Shown: in pieces, positions 52,424 to 58,898 of the stretch
How the letters are laid out: every line of letters begins with the position of its first letter
Position numbering within the stretch: position 1 is the stretch's first letter
From: an uncultured Caldilineaceae bacterium
Lineage (GTDB): Bacteria; Chloroflexota; Anaerolineae; Caldilineales; Caldilineaceae
DNA length: 64,000 bases
Assembly: GCA_958295915.1 (NCBI GenBank)
Contig: OY282381.1
Coordinates: forward strand, 4,701,001 to 4,765,000
Reading direction: 5' to 3'
The notes under the pieces: model-generated
Database searches by the model: none
Told to the model about the DNA's origin: nothing
The model's input: the letters and a program-made list of their open reading frames with translations, nothing else
Program-made: the position numbers and the translations under genes

Positions 52424-54968
52424 ACGACCACTTCTCATCTTCCCCAATCCAGAATCAGTCGATAGACCAAGGGGCTCGGGTTTCTCTCCTGCTACGCCTC
52501 GTCCGACAGACAAAACAGGGCAAGCAGAGAGAATAGAACAGCAGTTTTCCCAACTTCAGGCAGCCTTCGTATCGGACGAGCCAGGAGACATTGAGCGGGT
52601 GCTCGTTATGGAAACCTCCAACCGCATAGAGGGGCTACAAAATGCCGTCGCGCGGATCGAAGGGATGGAATGGCTGGCCGAAGTAGACGTGGATGATATT
52701 GAACTGCACGACCTTTACGATGAGGAAACAGGCAAGAAAGTCAAGGGAGGACGTTTTTATATTCTATCCAGCAACAAACAAGCGACGGATAGATTGCTTG
52801 GGCTTTGGAATCAGTATAAGGCGGACACAAAATTTGTTCATGGACTGGGAAAATTTCAGAAGGTTTTCTCATACCTTCTCACTCTACGCCGTTGGGATGT
52901 AAGAGACAGGCTGAGAGATACAGGTATTTTAGACAGCTGGAACGCGGAATATCAACTCAAGATCGGGACCAGTTCCGATATTGAGTTTGAAATCGAGCTG
53001 CATTATTGGAAAAGAGAAGACAAACGCAGTAGCCGCTTCCAGGAAGTCGTACAAGAAGTTGAAAGCGCAGGCGGCAGCGTTGGTCAATCCATCTGTATGG
53101 AAGCTATCGCTTTCCATGCACTGAAAGTTACACTGCCTGTCAACAGCATAGACAAAGTCATGACCCATGACTGGGAGTTAGACGAACCCGCTAGTGAAAT
53201 ATCTCCTGTTTTCCATAGCGAGTCGGTTAAGTATGTTAGACCTATAGGACAGAACATTGACGCCGAAGGAGAACCAGACGAGCGTCTGTTGGATATAAGA
53301 GTGAAGCCTGTCGAAAAGCCTCCGGTGTTGGCGCTTCTGGATGGCGCTCCCCTTTTGAGGCATACGTTGCTTGATGGCCGCATCAACTTTTTCGATCCGG
53401 ATAACTATATGGACGCCTATGAACCTTCGCTACAAAAGCATGGTACCGCCATGGCATCTTTGATATGTCATGGCGATCTAAGTCGAAGGCAGGCCGAGAT
53501 CAAATCCCTGAGACGTCCAATATATGCTCGCCCTGTGATGAGGCCGAATCCGAATCCTTTTACTCGTGAAGAAAGGATACCTCCCGAGAATTTTCAAGAG
53601 GACATCACAGAAAGAGCGGTCAGAGAGATGTTTGAGGGTGAATCTCCAGCAGCCCCCAACGTTCGAGTGATTAATTTCTCCCTTGGAAATATCGATCAGC
53701 GCTCTCTCCAAGAGCTGTCCCCTTGGGCACGGCTCTTGGATTGGCTTTCGTTCGAGTATAAGGTGTTGTTCATCGTCAGTGCTGGAAACTGTCTTGATGA
53801 CATTCGGCTGGCCGATACAGAAGGCGCGAATCAATCTTCATTGTTTGATAGCAGACAAGAGATTCTATGTGGAATAGACAAAAATCAGCGAAATCATCGA
53901 TTACTTTCCCCGGCTGAATCTCTGAATGCGCTCACAGTGGGTGCTTTGCAAGGGGATGCATCTGGCGATTTGAATCCCTCCATACGCGGCTTTGACCCGA
54001 TAGATGATATGGACCTACCATCACCATACAGCCGTATTGGGCCAGGCTATCGTGGCTCAATTAAGCCTGACGTTTACACACTGGGCGGCAGACTCTTATA
54101 TGACAACGACCCGAACGATGAAAAACTTCGTACACCGGTAATCCATTCTGAGCCTCCTGGCATACAAGTAGCGTATCCAAGCTCCCGACCTGAACTGCTT
54201 ACAAACACCTCCTACCAAGTGGGCACAAGCCATGCAGCAGCCATCATTACCCATAACGCTGGCCATGTCTTTGAAATGTTGGAAGAGCTGCGAGGTGAGT
54301 ATCCGGATAGATTGGCATCCGATTTCGATGCAGTGTTGATAAAGGCATTGTTAGTTCACGGCACGTCACGGGGTCGGAACGACACCGCGTATGAACACTT
54401 GAAGAATGCGACAAATCAAAAGAAATTTAAACGATACCTCGCGAGGTATCTTGGATTCGGAAATATTCACATTGAAAGAGTGCTGGAATGCACTCGAACT
54501 CGGGTCACTGCCATCGGCTATGGGAATATAGAAGATAAACAAAGGCACCGCTTCATCTTCCCATTACCTATCGGCGCCTCCATCCATGACTACCTGCGGT
54601 TGACCGTCACCCTTGCATGGTTTTCTCCAATCAATCCTTTCCATATCGGGATGCGTCGAGCAAAGCTGTTTTTTGAAGGGTGTGATTTGAAAGGACACAA
54701 AAGACAGGAATGTGACGGGCAGCAGGTGCGCAAAGGGACCGTCCAGCATGAAATTTTTGAATTGAAGAAGAGCAGTTTGCCAGGGGATGAGCTGGAATTT
54801 TTTGTGGAATGCGCCGCCGATGCCGGGTCCCTTGATGATGAGATCCCATATGGCCTGGCAGTTACTTTGGAAGTTGCCGAGCAGGAAAGTATCGACCTCT
54901 ACGAGTTGGTTAGAGAAAAAATCAGATCGCGTGTCAGAGTAGCAAGTGACGGTAATGTCGCGAACTAG
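52416..54968 (+). CDS. ietS: IetS-like S8 subtilisin family protease
   Basis: An 850-residue protease with the subtilisin catalytic triad: Asp near residue 308 in LALLDGAPL, His near 342 in KHGTAMASL, and Ser near 604 in GTSHAAAII. It has no signal peptide, so it acts in the cytoplasm as expected for an antiphage effector. The first about 250 residues form a large domain not found in secreted subtilisins. GC content is lower than in Mod. It overlaps the IetA-like gene, supporting a joint function, perhaps cleavage of a host or phage protein upon infection. Confidence 0.85.
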   Translation: MPERPLLIFPNPESVDRPRGSGFSPATPRPTDKTGQAERIEQQFSQLQAAFVSDEPGDIERVLVMETSNRIEGLQNAVARIEGMEWLAEVDVDDIELHDLYDEETGKKVKGGRFYILSSNKQATDRLLGLWNQYKADTKFVHGLGKFQKVFSYLLTLRRWDVRDRLRDTGILDSWNAEYQLKIGTSSDIEFEIELHYWKREDKRSSRFQEVVQEVESAGGSVGQSICMEAIAFHALKVTLPVNSIDKVMTHDWELDEPASEISPVFHSESVKYVRPIGQNIDAEGEPDERLLDIRVKPVEKPPVLALLDGAPLLRHTLLDGRINFFDPDNYMDAYEPSLQKHGTAMASLICHGDLSRRQAEIKSLRRPIYARPVMRPNPNPFTREERIPPENFQEDITERAVREMFEGESPAAPNVRVINFSLGNIDQRSLQELSPWARLLDWLSFEYKVLFIVSAGNCLDDIRLADTEGANQSSLFDSRQEILCGIDKNQRNHRLLSPAESLNALTVGALQGDASGDLNPSIRGFDPIDDMDLPSPYSRIGPGYRGSIKPDVYTLGGRLLYDNDPNDEKLRTPVIHSEPPGIQVAYPSSRPELLTNTSYQVGTSHAAAIITHNAGHVFEMLEELRGEYPDRLASDFDAVLIKALLVHGTSRGRNDTAYEHLKNATNQKKFKRYLARYLGFGNIHIERVLECTRTRVTAIGYGNIEDKQRHRFIFPLPIGASIHDYLRLTVTLAWFSPINPFHIGMRRAKLFFEGCDLKGHKRQECDGQQVRKGTVQHEIFELKKSSLPGDELEFFVECAADAGSLDDEIPYGLAVTLEVAEQESIDLYELVREKIRSRVRVASDGNVAN

Positions 54969-54976
54969 CGCAAGGC

Positions 54977-55261
54977 GCGTCTGTTCGATCTGGCCGCCGG
55001 CGCTTCGCTGAGAACTTTGACGCGATTAGACCTGAACGCTTATGGAACATTGGCAGGGTGTGTTCAAGCTACGTGTTGGCGATTACCGTGTCCTCGACAC
55101 GTATGAGCCGGGCAAAACGGGGAATTGTTGTTCACTTTGTCAGACATCGTCGCGCCGACTATGAGGGAGTTATTTACATCCCACTGGACGGGGATGGGAA
55201 GATGAAGAAACCTATCAACCTGAATTCGGAACTAAAGAGCGTCCAAGAGCTGGCAAAATAG
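54977..55261 (+). pseudogene. Degenerate RelE/ParE-type toxin
   Basis: Pieces of a RelE-like toxin can be read in different frames: FAENFDAIRPERL near 55001, then WQGVFKLRVGDYRVL near 55051, then AKRGIVVHFVRHRRADYE near 55115. These fit the usual order of such toxins but need at least two frameshifts. No antitoxin gene is recognisable. It lies just after the IetS-like gene. The last part is open to 55261. Confidence 0.65.
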
Positions 55262-55385
55262 AGTTGAACAACCACAAATCTATCTAGCCAGCCCTCTGAC
55301 AAGGATACAACTCTCCCTGCTTTGATTGAACCCCGAACTCGGTCGGATCCATCGCATTATCCGCTGCAGATGCTGCCGAACGTAC

Positions 55386-55652
55386 TCACTGCTGCTGAAC
55401 TGTGTCCATCTCAGCTTTGTGCGTTTCAGGCTGCTGATCTTTGTGCGTCTCATTGTGCGTTTCAGGCTGCTGAACTGTGGGCATCTCAGCTTTGTGCGTC
55501 TCAGGCTGCTGAACTGTGGGCGTCTCAGGCTGCTGCACTTTGTAATCGGGGTGATTTTGATTCGCTTCAGGTTCGTGTGCGCGAATCGTATTCGCGCCCC
55601 AAGTCATCAACAGTATGACAATAATAAATCGAGCCAGGTTTTTGGTTTTCAT
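55386..55652 (-). CDS. Small exported protein with Gln/Pro/Glu/Thr/His repeats
   Basis: The protein is 88 residues from the ATG at 55650-55652, which has AAAGGAG 8-14 nt upstream. It has a basic N-terminus (MKTKNLARF), a hydrophobic segment IIVILLMTWGA and an A-H-E signal-type boundary, then a low-complexity tail with QQPETHKAEM repeated about three times plus degenerate copies. I do not recognise it. The repeats, rich in His and acidic residues, could bind metal or act as a spacer. It is alone on the - strand inside the defence island. Confidence 0.6.
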   Translation of the reverse strand: MKTKNLARFIIVILLMTWGANTIRAHEPEANQNHPDYKVQQPETPTVQQPETHKAEMPTVQQPETHNETHKDQQPETHKAEMDTVQQQ

Positions 55653-55959
55653 CGAAGTAGCTCCTTTCAAAGCGAACGGGCTAACTTTCGCGGGGTGTTA
55701 TATGGCCTGCTTACTATACTGAATCGGGCAGTCATACCGCTAGTGCCAATCGGCATATAGTAAGCACATGACCTCAGGCAGAGCTCGCGCCCCTACTCCG
55801 CTGTGGATTCCAGGCGGCTTTTTGATAAGAACAGACAAACGGCTCAACCTATCTGGATAACTATCTGGATACCTGCCTGGATACCTGTCCAGATTGCCCT
55901 CGGGTTCGCTCTGAGAAGCTTATGCCAACCATCTGTAGAGAATCATTGGCGCAGGTTAC

Positions 55960-55985
55960 ACTGTATACAGTTACACTGTACAGTG
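55960..55985. promoter_or_regulatory. Two adjacent 12-bp perfect palindromes
   Basis: ACTGTATACAGT (55960-55971) and CACTGTACAGTG (55974-55985) are each perfectly symmetric and their centres are 14 bp apart. This looks like a double operator for a dimeric repressor. They lie 22 bp upstream of the small ORF at 56008. Confidence 0.55.
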
Positions 55986-56007
55986 CCAGGTGTCACAGGA
56001 AAGTCAT

Positions 56008-56151
56008 ATGACGTTGACAGCAGCGTCGCCTTGCGCTAAGATTGTGGCTCTGATTGAAACGCTGACGAAACATATAGCCGAGAGCCGGGATACAAGCGAC
56101 CCTACATGGCGCGGCGAATTTTCCTGGCGGCTCAACAGCGCCTATAGTTAG
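56008..56151 (+). CDS. Candidate 47-residue small protein
   Basis: A short open frame starts at an ATG with AGGAAAG 6-12 nt upstream, just after the twin palindromes. The product, beginning MTLTAASPCAKIVALIETL, would be a single amphipathic helix followed by a polar tail with TWRGEFSWRLN. No family is recognised, and it may be chance. Confidence 0.3.
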   Translation: MTLTAASPCAKIVALIETLTKHIAESRDTSDPTWRGEFSWRLNSAYS

Positions 56152-56408
56152 ACCAACTCCCGTTTTGCCCGCCCTGCGCGCGCGAATTTCGACACAGCCT
56201 CTCTCTTTTGCCATGCGCTGCAGTTCCAGCATCATCCGCAGACCTGCCCCCTTGCTCTGCCCCTCGGTTGTCCTGCCAGGGAACGAATCTCCACCAGGTT
56301 GTTCGTTAGCGCTACGAGAGCGCAATAGCGTCGGCTTATCAGAGAGCCAAAAGCAGCCGAATTTGATGTAGATGCAAATGATGCCTTGTAAAGATAAGGA
56401 AAAGCGCA

Positions 56409-57836
56409 ATGCAATCCGCCAATGATCCACAGACATCACCCGCGACATTTCGATTCAAAAACCTCGGCCCCGTAAAGGAAGCCGAGCTGGAGCTGGGCGA
56501 TCTCACCATCATTGCCGGGCGCAACAACACCGGCAAGACCTACCTGGTCTATACGCTCTACGGCTTCCTGAACCTGTGGAAGGACTGGTGGATTACGACA
56601 GCCGATTTCCGCTTGGATAATGCCGCCACCGGGCAGCCCTCGACCATAGCAAGGTTCATCCTTGAAGCAATCGCCGAGGGGCGCGCCAGGCGCAAAGTCG
56701 ATCGCGAAACGCTCAACCAGGAGCGCAAGGAAGTAGCTCGGAAGTTGGCCCGTGATTTCTCGAATGGTACTTTGACCAGAGTCTTCAGTTCCTCACAGGA
56801 TGCCTTCAAAGACGCCGCGATCGAAGTCGAGCTCAACGCTGAATTCCCCGCAGAACGAACTTTTGAGACAACCCTCCGATCTGGCGCGATCTTTTCGATC
56901 CGCTATGATGGGACTGAACTCCTCATGACCTGTAGTAGGGTAGAGGAGGATAGTATCGACGGATATAGGATCTTTGATCTCTATCTTCAGTTCCTGTTCC
57001 CGGAACTCTCGTTTGAGCCGTTCATTCTCTCCGCGGAGCGCTTCGGCATCTCGCTCTTCTACAAAGAACTCGACTTTACCAAAAATCAGTTGGTAGATCT
57101 GTTGCAGCAGATGGGAGACGACAAGAACAGGAAGTCCTTTTCTCCATTTTCTCTGATAGACAGAGCTACCAACCGCTACGCTCTGCCCATAAAGGACAAC
57201 ATTAACTACACCAGAGACCTCCCCGATCTCCAGAAGAAGAGAAGCGAGCTCTTCGACAACAAACTGTTCGACGATATTAAGGAGATGATGGAGGGCTACT
57301 ACAGGAGTGCCGGCGACGACATCCAATTCAGATCCAAGGCGCGCAAGGAACGCAGCTTTACCATACCCTTGCATATCGCCTCCTCTTCCGCGCGCGGATT
57401 GTCAGACCTGTATTTCTTCCTGCGTCATGCCGCCCGGAAGAACCAACTCCTCATCATTGACGAGCCGGAGGGCCATCTCGATACGGCCAACCAGATACAG
57501 TTCGCGCGGCTGCTGGCGCGGGCCGTGCGGGCCGGCTTGAAAGTCCTGATAACCACGCACAGCGACTATATCATCAAAGAGATCAACAATCTCATCATGC
57601 TGAGCCAGTCCTTTGAGAATAAGGATCAGACAGTTGAAAAGCTCAACTACAAAAAGGATGACTTCCTCGATCCAGATTCGGTGCGGGCGTATGTCGCGGA
57701 GGGAAGTAGCCTGAGCGAATGTGTGATAGACACATTCGGCATCGATATGCCGTCCTTCGAAGCAACCATTGATGCGATCAACCGTGTATCGAACGAACTC
57801 GCATCTCGACTGATAATAGAGGACGAGGACGAATGA
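56409..57836 (+). CDS. AAA ATPase (ABC/SMC-like) of a defence-type pair
   Basis: A 475-residue ATPase. Walker A is AGRNNTGKT near residues 36-44, and Walker B LLIIDEPEGHLD near 347-358, followed by LITTHSDYIIKEINN. This is the AAA_15/21-like architecture used by PtuA, GajA and similar defence ATPases, but without a visible TOPRIM domain. The next gene starts by GTG 1 nt after its stop. The pair therefore looks like ATPase plus effector. The function is inferred as nucleic-acid or phage sensing. Confidence 0.8.
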   Translation: MQSANDPQTSPATFRFKNLGPVKEAELELGDLTIIAGRNNTGKTYLVYTLYGFLNLWKDWWITTADFRLDNAATGQPSTIARFILEAIAEGRARRKVDRETLNQERKEVARKLARDFSNGTLTRVFSSSQDAFKDAAIEVELNAEFPAERTFETTLRSGAIFSIRYDGTELLMTCSRVEEDSIDGYRIFDLYLQFLFPELSFEPFILSAERFGISLFYKELDFTKNQLVDLLQQMGDDKNRKSFSPFSLIDRATNRYALPIKDNINYTRDLPDLQKKRSELFDNKLFDDIKEMMEGYYRSAGDDIQFRSKARKERSFTIPLHIASSSARGLSDLYFFLRHAARKNQLLIIDEPEGHLDTANQIQFARLLARAVRAGLKVLITTHSDYIIKEINNLIMLSQSFENKDQTVEKLNYKKDDFLDPDSVRAYVAEGSSLSECVIDTFGIDMPSFEATIDAINRVSNELASRLIIEDEDE

Positions 57837-57837
57837 C

Positions 57838-58386
57838 GTGTCGCTGCATTCATGGTTGAGCGAAAATCTGGCGGACGATGCGCTTACACAGACGAGCCCT
57901 ACCATCCTCCTTGAAGAGAAAAACGAGGAAGTGGATATGACCGTAGAGATTGTTAGGGCTCCCGACACGGTCACCACAATACGTCTGGACCAGGTAGGTC
58001 ATGTATCAGCCCTTACTGGTAAGGGATGGCAGCAAATCTGTGATTATCTGCTGGTGGCTCAATCGGATGATAGATACCACGCCATTTTTGTCGAGTTGAA
58101 AAAAACGTTGAGGAGAGAAACCAGGCCGCGAGAACAGTTACGACGGTCTCTGCCCCTGTTGCACTATCTTCTCTCGGCTTTCAATGTGGATCGCGGCTTG
58201 ATGCTGCCCGCATCGGAGTTCGTGGTGAACTACTTCCTCATAGGACAACAATGGAGTCTTAAATGGGACAAACCGCGACGTAGAATGGAGCGGGCAAGCA
58301 TATTTGAGACTGAGGAGTATAAGTCGATCTGGATTCACGCCAGTGTGGCGCCAACGATTTCGTTCCAAGAGCTGGTGAAAAGTTGA
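57838..58386 (+). CDS. Uncharacterised partner of ATPase, possible PD-(D/E)XK nuclease
   Basis: I do not recognise this 182-residue protein. It starts with a GTG at 57838, 1 nt after the ATPase stop, so the two are tightly coupled. Near residue 84 the sequence reads HAIFVELKKT, a beta strand ending in E-x-K as in PD-(D/E)XK nucleases, with Asp residues in the preceding loop (SDDRYH). An upstream acidic helix and a downstream QLRRSLPLLHYLL helix fit such a fold. Nuclease activity is a hypothesis. Confidence 0.6.
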   Translation: MSLHSWLSENLADDALTQTSPTILLEEKNEEVDMTVEIVRAPDTVTTIRLDQVGHVSALTGKGWQQICDYLLVAQSDDRYHAIFVELKKTLRRETRPREQLRRSLPLLHYLLSAFNVDRGLMLPASEFVVNYFLIGQQWSLKWDKPRRRMERASIFETEEYKSIWIHASVAPTISFQELVKS

Positions 58387-58443
58387 TCGCGCCAGCCGCG
58401 GCCGCCGCGCCATGCGTCACATTAGCCTGAAGGAGGTAGAGAA

Positions 58444-58755
58444 ATGAGCATCCGCATCGACATTCCGCGCCGGCGGATCGCCTCCTTCTGCCGTCGCTGG
58501 CAGGTCACCGAACTGGCTCTCTTCGGCTCTGTAGCGCGGGAAGACTTCGGCCCGGACAGCGACATGGATGTGCTGCTCCGGTTTCATCCAGAGGCCCGAC
58601 ATACACTCTTCGATATGGTGCGCATGCAGGAAGAGCTGACCGAGATATTCGGTCGCGAGGTGGACCTGGTTGATCGCACAGATGTCGAACAGAGCCGAAA
58701 CCATATCCGTCGCCAGGCGGTTCTTCAATCCGCAGAGGTAATCTATGCCACGTGA
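58444..58755 (+). CDS. MNT-type nucleotidyltransferase (MntA-like antitoxin)
   Basis: A 103-residue minimal nucleotidyltransferase. The motif FGSVAREDFGPDSDMDV gives Gly-Ser at 28-29 and the two catalytic Asp at 40 and 42. In HepT/MntA systems this protein adds AMP to the HepT RNase and silences it. A perfect AAGGAGGT lies upstream. The gene overlaps the start of the damaged HepT gene by 11 nt. Confidence 0.88.
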   Translation: MSIRIDIPRRRIASFCRRWQVTELALFGSVAREDFGPDSDMDVLLRFHPEARHTLFDMVRMQEELTEIFGREVDLVDRTDVEQSRNHIRRQAVLQSAEVIYAT

Positions 58756-58879
58756 CGATGCCGCCTATCTGCTGGATATGCTTCTGGCTGCACGCGATGC
58801 GGCAAGATTTGTAACCGGCGAGATCACCGCTGAAGCTGCGGCTCGCCCAAGCGCCGAGACAAAACATAACTACCCGTAG
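58745..58879 (+). pseudogene. Truncated HepT (DUF86) toxin
   Basis: Starting at the ATG overlapping the MNT gene, 44 codons read MPRDDAAYLLDMLLAARDAA, a typical HepT beginning. The rest looks like the later HepT segment (GEITAEAAARPSAETKHNYP resembles EIIGEAARRVSPET) joined directly, so about 35 residues seem deleted and the C-terminus with the RNase motif is missing. It is too short to be an active toxin. Confidence 0.65.
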
Positions 58880-58898
58880 AGCCGTCGGAGACAGAGGC

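Larger units (their letters stand above)
55653..56408. other. Gene-poor gap with twin palindromes and a small ORF
   Basis: About 750 bp without a strong gene. It contains repeated TGGATACCTG-type units near 55855-55890, two 12-bp palindromes at 55960-55985 and a possible 47-codon ORF at 56008. On the - strand around 56160-56340, short open pieces such as LRMMLELQRMAKERGC suggest an old gene remnant, not identified. Confidence 0.5.

Noticed and set aside
55993..56448. A 151-codon frame on the - strand
   Set aside because: It overlaps the start of the ATPase gene, has no SD and shows only short family-like pieces; at best a relic.
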